In this document: positions 37,225 to 50,149 of the stretch, one piece after another
How positions within the stretch are numbered: the first letter of the stretch is position 1
Layout of the letters: every line of letters begins with the position of its first letter
From: Dioscorea cayenensis subsp. rotundata
Taxonomy: Eukaryota > Streptophyta > Magnoliopsida > Dioscoreales > Dioscoreaceae
DNA length: 64,000 bases
Direction: 5' to 3'
Assembly: GCF_009730915.1 (NCBI RefSeq)
Contig: NC_052482.1
Span: forward strand, 3,472,001-3,536,000
Position numbers and translations under genes: made by a program
The notes under the pieces: model-generated
Told to the model about the DNA's origin: nothing
The model's database searches: none
What the model saw: only the letters and a program-made list of their open reading frames with translations

Positions 37225-38343
37225 TCAGCACTGATGTGCTCATTGGATCCATGATTTGGTGAATCTAGAGCTATTTTGACAAATAAAATAATTTTATGGT
37301 AATTTAAATAATAAAAATATAAATCAAATTCCCCTTTTAAAAATATAATATACACCATGAATTACAAAAATTCTTAAATTCTTAAGAGTAGAAAATTTGA
37401 AGTGGTTGGGATTAGTATTTTATTAGGATAAGCTAAAGACCTTTTTCTTCAAACACAATAACCTAATATGGTCATTATAATAATCTGTAGTTAACCATGT
37501 GAAGGGTATGCATGTGCCAATTTCAAGTTTGCACTGAGACATACAAAAGGGAAAACATTATGAGGGTATTTTTGTAATTTTAAGAATTATTTAATATAAG
37601 TATACATATGTTAAATAACATTTTTCCCCTCCCTATGCCCTCATGCATTGAACCATTCAACCAGAGGAAATTGAGGAACACAAGCGCCATTCATGCTTCT
37701 CGTTTTTTATTATTTATTTGTTTGTTATTTTTATATTTCTTTTTAGTGTTTTTTTTTTAAGAATTTTTTTTAATCAAATTGATTGAATTAATATATTTTA
37801 AACTACCACCAACACAATAACTAGAATCCGGATGGTAGTGAGTTTTTTTCCTAAAACATATTTAAATATATAGTGAATGTGTGAGTGACAATGATAAAGA
37901 ATTTTTCTTTTAGATTTTTAATATAATCAATGACCTCTTGATCAATTAATATTAAATATTTATATAGAGTATTCATGCATTTATCAAAAAACCAAGTTTA
38001 AACCTCAACCCACACAAAATAAAGGTACATATAGATTTAGATTAAGGTATTAATTTTTTTTTGTATACAGTGGCTTATCAATTTTGTGAAGGAATATATA
38101 TATATATATATATATCAATTAAATATATGGTTTGAATGCATACAAGAAGTTATTTCATTCTTTATGATTTAAAATTTTAAATTTAATTGAAATTAATCTA
38201 ACATGATGTCATAACCAAACTAGCTTTTAATTGGGATAATGTACTAGAGCTAATAGTTTCCCTCTGATTAATAAATATCTTTATTTGTGTCCTTTTTTAC
38301 ATTCTTAAACTTCAATTTAATTAAATATGCAGGTGGAATCTAA

Positions 38344-40538
38344 GGGTGTGTTTAGTTTGGAGGATTTGGTTTTCCAATGTATAACCAAATTCTTTGACTT
38401 CAGAAATTTGTTGTTTGTTTCATTGTATTTGCTTTTCAAAGGGATGTGAAAATCCCATGGATGATGGATTTTTGTTTCTGACCATTTTTGGTCGTAAAAC
38501 AAAATCTGACATAAAATCCCTCACGTGTATGTCACGTGAGGGATTCACTACTGATTGGGAAAAAGCGAGAAGGTGAGAGGATTCCATATTCTCGTGTTTT
38601 CTCTTTTTCATATCTGGGGTCCGGCTGTTCTTCTTCTTAGGAGCAGCATCAGAAGGTGATCTTCTGAGGATTCAAGGTTTGTATTTTTTTCTTTCCCAAA
38701 TCCGACCTCCCAATTTCGATGTTCTTCTTAGGAGTAACAGATCAACCAAGAGAGGTTGGATTGCAGATCTTGTTTTTTTGAAATCTTATCTTTTTTCTTC
38801 AATCCAACAAATTTTTCAGAAATCTTGTGGTTTGCTTCCAACCGAGAGGGACTTGTTTCACGGTGATCACTTCAAGGTATTTCCTCTTCTCCCATCTATC
38901 TCTTGTTTTTATTTTTCCCCCATTTTACTGTCAATTTTGGTAATTTTTTTTGTTAGGTTTTTTTTCTTTCATTAATAATAATCTCCTTAAATTTAGTAAT
39001 TATTTTCCTTTTAAAGCTTTCATAATTAATGGGATATGTGTCTTATATTAACTCTTAATGTTTCATGGTTTTGGGAAGAGATTTGGAGAGAGAGAGAGAG
39101 TGATTTGTGTTTGTTAGGATTTGAGATTGATATCTTTTATTATTATATATATATACAGATATATTGTGGAGACTTAGTTTTTGGATTTAAAAACATTGGG
39201 GGGAATACTTAATTCATATGTCCATTGTGTTGTGCATGAAATTGACACATTATGGATATTCCATAGAACAAGCTCTTATGGTGTATGAACACTTGATGGC
39301 TGATGACACACGTGCTAGAACCTTCTTTGGAATGCGTGAGGAATTTCGCAAGGTTTGGGTAAGAAAATTCTTTGATGGTGTCAACCAGGACCTTTGATGT
39401 GATGGTAAGAAATTTTTTATCTTCATTGTTCGTAGTTGTTCATTCTTTACATTTTATATCTTTCCTTTTGTATTAATGTTCTTGTTTTCTTATATTAATT
39501 TCAGGAGGAATGACTTTATTTCGCCGATGAAGGATAATTCTACTCTCTATATATAGTGGAAACTTATTTGTGATGGGAGTTCTCATGTGTTATTTTGTGT
39601 GTGTAATATATGGTGAAATGTGGAATATTATGGGTTTTATATGGAGTACTTATGTGAGGAGGTTCATAACTAGGTTAATATGTATTTATAGTTAAGTTTG
39701 ATGTGTTGTATGTTGTGAAATTTCATATGTTGTAATATGGAGATAAATACCTATATGGAGTTGTTGGTTGTTTGTTTGTTGTTTTTGTAAGTACCTATAA
39801 GTTTTTGATGTTTATAAATAATGATTTTTTTATAATATTTGTTAGTGTTCTATAATGATGCTTATTGCAATAATATAGAGAATTTGTTGTGCTTTATAAG
39901 TTATGTGGTGTTTGAATGTTCATTATCTTTAGTGTATTAATTTATTTTTTTCTATCTCATGATATATATCTTGTCAGGTTATAGAATTTTGAAGTTATAT
40001 ATGTAGAAGTTTGAAGTTTTGAAATTTATAATTTTATATAGTTTTTATTTTTAATTTTTTTGATTTTTTCACATTTCTAGGTTGTGTTATCGAATTTATT
40101 ATCATTATTTTTAAAATAAGGGTTATTTTATAAAATAAATAAATACAAACATTACGAAAAATTAAAAATATAAATATGATTTTTTTTTTCTATCCAATAT
40201 TATAACAATACAATTTAATGAATTTTTTTATCATTAAAATCTAATAGATTTTGTTTTTGTGATGAATAAAATCTAATCTAATCAACATATTTATCCTTAT
40301 GGGGGTAACCTCACCATGGTTTTTATATCTTCTAAATCCATCAAAACAAACACATGTTTATCAAATCCGGATTTAAAAATCCTTCCAAACAAACATAAAA
40401 TTCTGAAATTCAGTATTTTCAAATACAGTTAACCAAACAACAGATTTCATTCTCCTGCATGTTCAAATCCATGGATTTACAAATACACTGTAATTGAAAA
40501 TCCACTGCATTTTCAACTACATCAAACCAAACACACCA
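38344..40538. mobile_element. PIF/Harbinger-type element, 2195 bp, TAA target duplication
   Basis: The left end gggtgtgtttagtttgg pairs with the complement of the right end, tggtgtgtttggtttga. TAA lies on both sides (38341-38343 and 40539-40541). Copy B of the duplicated block carries the uninterrupted site (ctaagttaac, 43491-43500), which proves the limits and the 3-bp duplication. A short frame at 39251-39396 reads SIEQALMVYEHLMADDTRAR and continues as RTFFGMREEF; it is unrecognised and could be a relic of an element-encoded protein. No DDE transposase was seen. Confidence 0.93.
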
Positions 40539-41228
40539 TAAGTTAACAAACCTATTCAACACAAATGAAAGACAATAAAAATATAATAATAAAGACAAGT
40601 AACCCATGTTATTTAATCTGCAATGCTACTCCCTGGTGTGTGTTTTTTCTAATAATTATCTTTTATAAATTGATAGATTATTATTATTATTATTATTTTT
40701 CATTAGTATAACAAAAGTTAAAATTTAGAATTCACATAAACTCAATTACCCCTGTAATAAAAGGTCAAGGGTTCAATCTGTGTTTTGTTCATATTTAAAA
40801 AAAAAAAATTCACCAAAATATACTAGCTTTTAACCATTATTTATAAATTTTATGATTATTTATTATTGAAATTAATTTTTATGAGAATATATATTTTAAA
40901 ACTAATTATATTTTTATAATAAATTTTATTTAATATAATTATCAATTTTAAAATTTATGTAGATTTATTAAATATAAATGGATGGATATTAAGTACCTGC
41001 AACATTCACTTCTAAGTTACATCAAATTAAATAATGAAAATGAAATGCACCAGAATTTTTTATTAAAACCAAAAAAAAAAAAATTGTAATTTAAAGTACA
41101 TTACTATAACTCAAATTTTGACTTAAAAAGAAGGAATCAAGTAGTCTAAAAAATTAATTATATATTGCTTTATTTTAATAAAAAATATTATTATTTATTA
41201 AATTTAATAAATTATAAAAAATATTGTA

Positions 41229-41696
41229 GGGGAAATTTTGTTAAACTACCATATGATTTCCTCTTTATTAATTTGAAACTTGTGGTCTGAGTTATAATAC
41301 TTTAGAACCTTACAATTTAAATAGTTTGCAAAAGTATGCCAAAACGCATAATTTCGTTAATTTTTACTGACATGGGTTAAAAAATCTTTTTGCCCCTTAT
41401 TTACATTATTAAAACATGTATTAATAAAATCCATTCAGGTCTACCTGTGTAGTATTTAATCACTATTCAAGTTATAATTGGAGATAGATTTGAATGATTC
41501 TTAATTAGTACGTGTTTTAAATAATGTAAAATAAGGACAAAAAGTTAAAGTTAGGTTTAAATTAACGGAGTTAAATGTTTTGTCACTTTTTTTATAAAAT
41601 GGTTTAGACCAGAGAGTACTAAAGTGTTACAACTCAAACTATAAGTTCTGAATTGATAAAAAAACAAACCACATAGTAGTTTAGCAAAATTTCTCC
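41229..41696. mobile_element. Long-inverted-repeat MITE with 9-bp target duplication
   Basis: The left end ggggaaattttgttaaacta and the right end (complement ggagaaattttgctaaacta) continue as inverted arms of about 80 bases. Flanks are aatattgta at 41220-41228 and aatattata at 41697-41705, one mismatch in nine. The matching place in copy B lacks it. A 9-bp duplication and a GGG/GAAATTT terminus suggest a Mutator-type MITE. Confidence 0.85.
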
Positions 41697-41830
41697 AATA
41701 TTATATATACATCATGGTAAAAAAAGAAAAAAAAAAAGGTTATTTATGAATACTGTAATTGCTCTTAACGGTAGTTAGTAAAATTAATTATTAAGAAAGA
41801 AAATGATGGGTTATTTCTTAAAAAAGAAGG

Positions 41831-44265
41831 TGCTAATTGGATATCTATGTGCTAATTGGATACATGATTTAATGGTTCTAAGGTTAATTTGACAAATAAA
41901 AAGGTTCTAAGGCCATTTAGACAATAAAAATAAACAACTTGTTACCTTTTAAAAATATAATATACATGTACATTACACAAATTCTTAAGAGTAGAAAATT
42001 TGAAAAGGTTGGGATTAGTATTTTATTAGGATAAGCTAAAGACATTTTTCTTCAAACACAATAACCTAATAAGGTCATTATAATAATCTGTAGTTAACCA
42101 TGTGAAGGGTATGCATGTGCCAATTTCAAGTTTGCACTGAAACATACAAAATGGGAAACATTATGAGGATATTTTGTAATTTTAAGAATTGTTCAATACA
42201 AGTGTACATTTGTAAAATAACATTTTCCCCCTCCCTATGCCCTCATGCATTGAACCATTCATCCATAGCAAATTAAGGAACACAAGCGCCATTCATGCAT
42301 CTCTTTTTGATTATTTATTTATTTATTTTTATATTTCTTTTTGTTGCTTGTTTTGGTGTTTTTTGTTGAAGAAATCTTGGTGTAATCTTGGTTGTTTTTT
42401 TTAAGAACCAAATTGATTGAATTAATATTTTTTATCACCAACACAATAGCCAGAATCCGAATGGTAGTGAGTTTATTTCAAATGGTTGAAGGTTAAACTT
42501 TTTCCTAAAACATCTTTGATTATTTAGTGGATGTGTTAGTCACAATAGTAAAAAAAATCTTTTTAGATTTTTTATATAACCAATGACTTCTTGATCTATT
42601 GACATTATATCTTTGCATAGGATATTCTTATACTTACCAAAGAACTAAGTTCAAATCTCAGCCCACACAAGATAAAAGTACATATGGGTTAAGATTAAGG
42701 CATAAACTCCTTATATGTGTAAACTGTGGCTTATCTATTTTGTCGAGGAAAAAAATTGATATATGTGTCAAATAAGTATATGTTGGTTTGAATACATACA
42801 AGAAATTATTCCATTTTTTATGATTTAAAATTTTAAATTTAATTGAAATTAATTTAGTATGTCATAACCAAACTAGCTTTTAATTGGGATGATGGACCAG
42901 AGCTTATAGTTTCTCACTTATTAAGGGCATGTTCGGCAACAAAATAAAAAATATGATATAATTTTATTATGTAGGAAATGTAAGTAATTATTACAGAAAT
43001 TATGGCATATTTTTTTTTACAGGATGAATGTTTGGTTAACAAAATAAAAAAAATTATAAAGAATGTTCGGCCGACATCCTGACCGTCGGTGGACCGGTAG
43101 CCAATCGCAGGCCAGTGGACCGCTAGTGAGTCGTCAAAGGCTGGTCGGAGTGTGGTGAACCAATGACCGGATAGTGACCGGAGCGCTGGTAGAATGATGG
43201 GGGGTGACTGGATTGAGAAAGAGTGACTTTTTATATTAAGAAAAATATTTCATTCCCAGTAAAATATTTTTTTTTTTATGCCATAACACATCTTTTATAA
43301 CATAATTTTCTAGCATCAAATAAGTACCCAAACAATCATTATGTCATAATTATGTGAAAACGTTAAAATGTACCATATTACACAAATTATGGCATATTTT
43401 TGGGTTATCTAAAAAACAATAATAAATATCTTTATTTATGTCCTTTTTTATATTCTTAAACTTCAATTTAATTAAATATACAGCTGGAATCTAAGTTAAC
43501 AAACCTACTCAACACAAATGAAAGACAATAAAAATACAGTATTAAAGACAAGTAACCCATGTAATTTAATTTGCAATGCTACTCCCTGGTGTGTGTGTTT
43601 TTTAATAATTATCTTTTATAAATTGATAGATTAATTTTTTTTTATTTTTTATTTTTATTAATATTACAAAAGTTAAAATTCTCAAGTACTCTGTAATAAA
43701 ATATCAAGGGCTGACATGTATTTTGTTCACATTTTTTTAAGAAAATTCACCAAAATATACTAGCTTTTAACCACTATTTTTAAAATATATGATAATTATA
43801 TTTTTATAATAAATTTTATTTAATATAATTATCATTTTTAAAATTTATTTAAATTTCATAAATATAAATGGATTGATATTAAGTACCTGCAGCATTCACT
43901 CCTAAGTTACATCAAATTAAATAATGAAAATGAAATGCATCAGGACTTCTTATTAAAACTATATAAAAAAAAATCTAATTGTAATTTAAAGTACAATACT
44001 TTAACTCAAATTTTGACTTAAAAAGAAGGAAGCCAAATAGTCTAAAAAATTAATTATATATTGCTCTATTTTAACAAAAAATAATAATATTATTATTTAT
44101 TAAATATAATAATGACACACATTATAAAAAAAATTGTATATACACCATGGGGTAAAAAGAAAAAAGAAAAGGTTATTTACAAATACTGAAATTGCTATGG
44201 ATGGTAGCTAATAAAATTAATTATTAAGAAATAAAAATATGAGTTATTTCTTAAAAAAAGAGGGG
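41831..44265. repeat. Tandem segmental duplication, copy B
   Basis: Direct repeat of copy A (37225-41830). It keeps the pre-insertion sequence at the two places where copy A has elements, and carries its own insertion at 42924-43420. Single-base differences between the copies are scattered, so the duplication is not very recent. Confidence 0.9.
42924..43420. mobile_element. Insertion of about 500 bp present only in copy B
   Basis: It is defined by comparison with copy A, where the sequence runs straight through (ttaataaatatc). The left part has gggcatgttcggcaac, and a related word (atgtttggttaacaaaat) recurs about 100 bases later. aattatggcatattttt occurs near both ends in the same orientation. 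The core (43060-43210) is GC-rich with repeated gtggaccg/tgaccgg words, unlike its surroundings. Terminal repeats and target duplication are not clear, so the class is open. Confidence 0.7.
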
Positions 44266-44702
44266 GTGGGAAGTAATTTCACTATCTTAAAATAAATCTC
44301 AACTTTTTATTTAATTAAAAAAAATTTATAAGCAAAACAATTATAGAACAATTGGCCCATTTGGGCCAATGGGAAAATGGATTTTACAAAGAGGCCCTTC
44401 CAAGATAACTAGATAAGCATACTTTCTATATATATATATAATAAAAATATAAATGATAGTCAAAGTCTTGGCAGATGGAGGGGGGGTACTTGACTATAAA
44501 GAAAGAGATGGTGGGCCTACAAGCAAAATTCCATTCCATGTATTATGCTCTCTCTCTCTCTTCATTCACATTGCAAAGAGACAAAATGAAAGCAAAACAG
44601 TCCCTTTTATAATTCAAACTCTTTTAAGTGTCACATTTTTTTGTTTTTGTCCTTTTCTGCCAACTTATAATAGAAAAAAATTTATAAATATACACAATAT
44701 TA

Positions 44703-44740
<38 letters not shown>

Positions 44741-47080
44741 CTACAACTACTACAATATTATCAAATTAGCTTTCGCTACCTCATCTATAATATTTAGAGC
44801 ATGTGACTTTTAAAAAAAAAAAGAGAATCAATATATATACACTGAATTAGTAATATCAGAAATAATAAAGAATTTTATTAAACACACAGATAATTTTATA
44901 TATTTTAAAATTATGAGGATCAAAATAAAAAATAATTGTTTTATCAACGATTTTTTTATGTATTAACATCAAGTTCCCTGTGTAGAGTGTTTTTGTTTTT
45001 ATCGAGAAAAATCGGTTTAAACTTTAATTTATGTAAAGTGAGAGCATATGTGTGTATTAATGTATAAGCTGCGCATTTGTACACGCATCCGATGTGACTT
45101 ATCACATTTATTAAAAAAAATAATAAATATATAATAAATAAATATTCTTATTATATTGGTATAAATAAAAATTAACAAACATTTTAATCCCATATCAAAC
45201 ACTAGAAAAATATATTTAAGCAAATAAGTAGACTTATAAAGTTGTACCACACACAGTTATCTCACATTGAGCATTCTTTTATTATAATTTAGCTCAATCT
45301 TGATAATTAAAAAAATAAAAAAGGACAAAAATTTCCTTCTTGGAAATTTCTACACCAAAGATTGTTGGAAATGGTTTATGACTTTATATCCATCAAATCC
45401 ACAATAATGATTAAAAAGGGCTTATTGAGAAGATGTTTGAAAAATAAGAGAGAAACATTAAGATATGGATATGTTGGCATTTAAAAAAAAAAAATGATGT
45501 GATAAACAAAGTACATATTTATGTATATATTTGATTAAAAAAATAATATTTATGTACTAACAATATATGTTTGGATGTAATAATTCTATAGTAAAAAATT
45601 AATGGTGTATCAAAATTACTTCTTTACCCCTAAAATAATGAGTAATTACTTATACATCATTATAAAAACCATATTTGTTGCTTGACCTTGGCTTAAAGCA
45701 AGGATAGTTTGGTCTTTTTATTAAATTTTTAATTTAACATATATGAACAAATATGTTTTTCATATGGATATAATAGTAATTGTGTATTTTTTTATTGAAA
45801 TGTAAGAAAAATGAACACTTGAAAAAAAAATCAGGGAGGTATATATATGTGATTTTTTTTTTTTAAATTACATCTGAGTATATGACATAAATTATTATTA
45901 AATTGGTAAATATGGTCAAATATTACCATACCTAGATCCACCTCCAACATCATATGTAGCCCAACGTGGTTGTACCAGAAGGCTAATTTTGTCCAAAAGT
46001 GCTATATTTCTAAATTACAAAAATGCCCTTATGAGCACTTAAGTGTGACAATAGTGGTCAACAGTAAATAAAAGTAAGAGAAAAGAAATGTGATCAATAA
46101 AGCCAAGTGAGGGCATTTCAGTCCAAGATGACTATTAAACAAAGGTAACATTTTAAAAAAAAACTTGTGAACAAGAAAATAAATTATTTTTTTTGGAGGT
46201 AAAACTCAACTATTATAAATCTTATGATTAAAATTATATTTTTTTTTAATTGGAAAATATAATTAATATTAATGATTTATTTATTTTTATTGTTTTCCAT
46301 ACATTCATATATGTTTGATTTTTTTATTGTTTCTATTTAAAGTAATTAAAAATAACATACATATTTCTAAAATATATTTTCTTCATATTTAGAGGCATTT
46401 TTAAATTCTATTTTAATGAGCTTAAATAAATTTTTGAAAAAAAAAATTAATATATACATAAGGGGAGCAATTTTTCATTCTCAAATTTTATAATAAATAC
46501 TACCAATATTTTCAATATATATATATATATATATATACTTGCCCAAACCTTCACTAGCAAAATTTGACTTAATTATATCAGTTAAAATTTAAAATTTTAA
46601 AATTAAATTCCATTTAGACAAATTTAAAATTTTATTTAATATTAAATAAATAATATTATTAATTTTTTTATTAATCATGTATTTATAAATAAATAAAATT
46701 TATAAAAAAATAAAAAATGTAATTCTTTGAATAGTCCCCTATTTTTTCAAATTTACTTCTTTACTCTTTCTACCTATTATTTGAAATTATAATATATTCA
46801 TAATTAGAGTGAGTTAATTATAATCTAAAATAAAAAGGACTAATATAAGTTGGATAACAATTTCACTGTATTAGGTGTAAAAAGTAAAAACAGGTGGTGC
46901 CGAAAACCAGAGTTGAGTGGAGGGTATTTTTGTCCAAATAAAAATAAAATAAGTGAAATGACTAAATTACCCTTCAAATAATAAAAAAAAAAGAGTAGGA
47001 GAAGAGTGGGACCCATCAATAGGAGAGAAGGGGGTTGTGTGTGGGACCCACATAAATAGTTCATTTTTGAGCCGCCCGTT
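44266..47080. other. AT-rich DNA upstream of GID1
   Basis: No gene seen. There are (TA)n near 44429-44441 and 46518-46538 and many A/T runs. The last few hundred bases presumably hold the GID1 promoter. No TATA box can be singled out. Confidence 0.5.
44703..44738. repeat. (AAT)n microsatellite
   Basis: About twelve AAT/ATA units followed by caactacaactactac. Confidence 0.9.
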
Positions 47081-47453
47081 TTGTCGGCTCTTTCGTCTCT
47101 TTCTTTCTCTCTTTTCTCTCTCTCTCTCTCTCTTTCTTTGCGACTCGTTTCTCGTTCCGCCATGCGCTATCTCGCGTGCGCCGCGGACCTCGACAACCCT
47201 TCTTATCCTGCTCCAGCGCCAGCCCCAGTCCCTTCTCCACTTGTCCTTCTCTGTCTCTCCCTTGGACCCTTCTCCTCCTTCGCTTTCCTGGCGTTTTTCT
47301 CTTTGTTTTTGGCTTAGAAGTTAGGAACACCCGCGTTACTTGCGGGCCAACGGAGAGAAAAGCAGGGATTGGAGGTCGAGATCCCTTTTTTTGGAGCTCT
47401 GTAATGAGAAAAGCCGGGAGCTTTTTTAGGTTTTCTTGATCCTGTGTTTCGCC
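47081..47453 (+). promoter_or_regulatory. GID1 leader: CT-rich tract and two upstream ORFs
   Basis: A CT-repeat tract (about 47090-47140) of the kind common at plant transcription starts precedes the GID1 start codon by about 310 bases. Downstream of it are two ATGs that would be in the leader. The first opens a 52-codon frame at 47161-47317 (MRYLACAADLDNPSYPAPAP...) in a favourable context (CCGCCATGC). The second opens an 11-codon frame at 47404-47439. Both end before the GID1 ATG and could lower its translation. Transcript start is inferred. Confidence 0.6.
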
Positions 47454-49152
47454 ATGGCTGGGAGTAACGAGGTCAACGCTAATGAATCGAAGGTGCTGAC
47501 CTTTTTCCTTTTCTTTTTTTCTGGTTTGATTATTTGAGTTTTTGGTCTGAATTTAGGGCTTTTCATTTCAGAGATTTTGATTATTTTTTTTAATTTATTT
47601 TTGGCGTGGTTTGGGGTGATTTGAATCTTTGAGGGTTTTCATGCAATCGAGTTGCTGTTTTTGGGGTTGAGTGAACAAAGATGTGATTTTTTTGGGAAAA
47701 AAAATTTTGTTTTTCTATTGGGATATGATGATGCCTTTGACTCTGATTTGTGAGCAATTTGCTCGGATTTTATTTTAGGGTTTTAATTCTCAATCGGAAA
47801 CCAAAATTAGGGCTTGAATCCCTACTGAATCTGATCTCTTGATGCCCTAATCCCTTTCGATTTTGTGAATTCTCAATAAAACAAACACCTTTGCATCTGA
47901 TTCCTTTCCATCTCCTTAAAATTTCCCCCTCAAATTACAGAAACAAATCAATTCAATCAGAAACAAGTACTTGATCCCCATTTGATAACAAATCATATCT
48001 GTGATCTTATTATGCATTTGATTATTAATCTCATTCTTATTGTTTTGTTGTTTGATTTCATTGTTCATTGATGCAATGATTTGTATTTATAGTTTACTGA
48101 ATTTGAGCTGAAATTAAACACAGATGGCTGTGCCTTTGAACACATGGGTGCTAATCTCCAACTTTAAACTTGCTTACAACATGCTTCGCCGTCCTGACGG
48201 TACCTTTAATCGGCATCTTGCCGAGTTCCTCGACCGGAAAGTCCAAGCTAATGCCACCCCTGTCAATGGTGTCCTCTCCTTTGATCAACTTATTGATCGA
48301 TCCACCAATCTCCTTGTTCGTATTTACCGGCCGACCCCTATCCCCGATACTGAAGACCCTCAAACATCCCCTTCCCCTGCAACCTCCTCCATATTCTCCA
48401 GCCTCATTAGCTGTCCTTCTCCGGACCCGTTCCCTGTAATCATATTCTTTCACGGTGGCAGTTTCGCTCACTCATCTGCCAACACTGCTATCTATGATTC
48501 ACTCTGTCGACGTTTTGTCACTCTTTGCAATGCGGTCGTTGTCTCTGTCAATTACCGTCGCTCACCTGAGTATAGATACCCTTGTGCGTATGACGATGGT
48601 TTTACTGCACTTAAGTGGGCTTGTGCTCAACCTTGGCTTCACTCCGGCAAGGATTCAAAGCTCAGGGTTTTCCTGTCTGGGGATAGCTCCGGTGGAAACA
48701 TTGCACATCATGTTGCTGTACAGGCCATTGAGTCTGGCATTACTATCTCCGGCAACATTCTTCTCAACCCGATGTTCGGTGGACAGGCTCGAACAGAGTC
48801 AGAGGAGAGACTAGATGGGAAATACTTCGTCACACTGCAAGACCGGGATTGGTATTGGAAAGCATTCCTTCCCGAAGGGGCAGATCGAGACCACCCGGCC
48901 AGCAATCCATTTGGCCCCAATGGTATTGATCTCAGAGGGCTTCCCTACCCAAAAAGCCTTGTTGTCATTGCTGGTTTGGATCTCATTCAGGACTGGCAAC
49001 TAGCCTTTGTCGAAGGGCTGAAGAAAGCCGATCAAGATGTGAAGCTCGTCTATCGCGAGCAAGCCACCATCGGCTTCTACTTACTGCCCAACACTGACCA
49101 TTTTCATGAAGTCATGGAGGAGATCAAGTGCTTTGTGAGTTCAAACTGTTGA
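47454..49152 (+). CDS. GID1: Gibberellin receptor GID1
   Basis: Soluble receptor of the hormone-sensitive-lipase fold. With bioactive gibberellin bound it recruits DELLA repressors for degradation. Exon 1 is 47454-47492 (MAGSNEVNANESK), and a 631-bp intron follows after codon 13, the usual GID1 position. Exon 2 is 48124-49152; total 355 residues. The N-terminal lid LNTWVLISNFKLAYNMLRRP carries the gibberellin/DELLA-contact residues Trp21, Ile24, Phe27 and Tyr31. HGG (residues 123-125) forms the oxyanion site. GDSSGG has Ser201, and GLDL has Asp299. The catalytic His of true esterases is replaced by Ile (about residue 329, in ATIGFYLLPNTDHFH), as in other GID1 proteins, so it is a receptor and not an enzyme. 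Confidence 0.97.
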
Positions 49153-50149
49153 TAAAACACAGAACTCTTCGCCATTTCATACTCACACACATATATATCT
49201 CTATATATATCTATATATATTTATATATAATACATATAGACATAGATATCGGTAGCTCGACATCTTGCCGCTGTTGCTGCTGCTATTTCTGCTGCTCTAG
49301 CCTGGAAAACTTTGTGCAAAACCAAAGCTCCATATCTTGACACAACCGGTTGCTTTTTACTGCACATTGTTTGTTTTTCGATTTGAATTTGAATTGAATC
49401 GAATTGAATCCATGCATGACTCGAGTCTGTTGTCGTAGAAGCAGCCGAGTTTCTGCTTCATTTCTACTGACAAGTTACTCCAGGTGATATAATCTGATGA
49501 TCCTGTCTCCTGGCTAATGTTTGTAATAGCTCTAATTACAGCAACATGGCAAACAACCATGATGTATTTTGTTGTGAACTATATAATATATATATCTACA
49601 TAATGTTGTAACACTTGTTTGAATTTCTTAGTAATGAACATAAGAAGGTTTTCCCTTTTGTTTTGAATTGATAGTTTGTCGGATTTTTTATGTTTAAAGG
49701 CAGTATTAATCCCTTGAAACATCCAGTATTTTAGTCGACATGATATATCATGTAATTATTAATTGTTCTTGTTCGCTTCAATAGGTATCATTGTATGTTT
49801 TTGTGCCTTTTGATTGAATGATTTTCTGTTGATTTTATTTCAGTCTTTTCATTATTTATGAAGAAAAAAAGGAACTATTAATGTATGGATTAAAAGTAGG
49901 TTTGAAACAATGTTTGATGAAGTTTATTAGGAATTAATATCAAATCAAATATAATGAGAAGAGATGCTGACATGATATATCAAAGTCTTTTGAAGTAGGT
50001 GATGTTACTTTAAGTTCTGAAGTAGTTGGTCCACATCAAGCTCTTGTATGCTATTATATATTATATATAAAGAAAACAAATTAAAACAACATTCAATTGA
50101 ACAAAAATTAAATAAGAGAAAAGCCAACGATATCTTAGCCTACAAGCAT
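49153..50149. other. GID1 3' flank
   Basis: Holds the GID1 3' untranslated region (end unclear) with a (TA)n tract near 49190-49230, then AT-rich spacer. No other gene is seen. Confidence 0.5.

Larger units (their letters stand above)
37225..41830. repeat. Tandem segmental duplication, copy A
   Basis: Homologous throughout to 41831-44265, in the same orientation. For example, aagagtagaaaatttga occurs at 37384 and 41987, and gacttaaaaagaagga occurs in both right ends. Copy A is enlarged by two insertions (38344-40538 and 41229-41696). Without them it would be about 1.94 kb, nearly the same as copy B without its own insertion. No gene was recognised in the shared part. Confidence 0.9.

Noticed and set aside
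47037..47439. Several overlapping frames rich in Ser and Leu
   Set aside because: They translate the CT-repeat leader of GID1. Only the two uORFs starting after the repeat were kept, as regulatory candidates.
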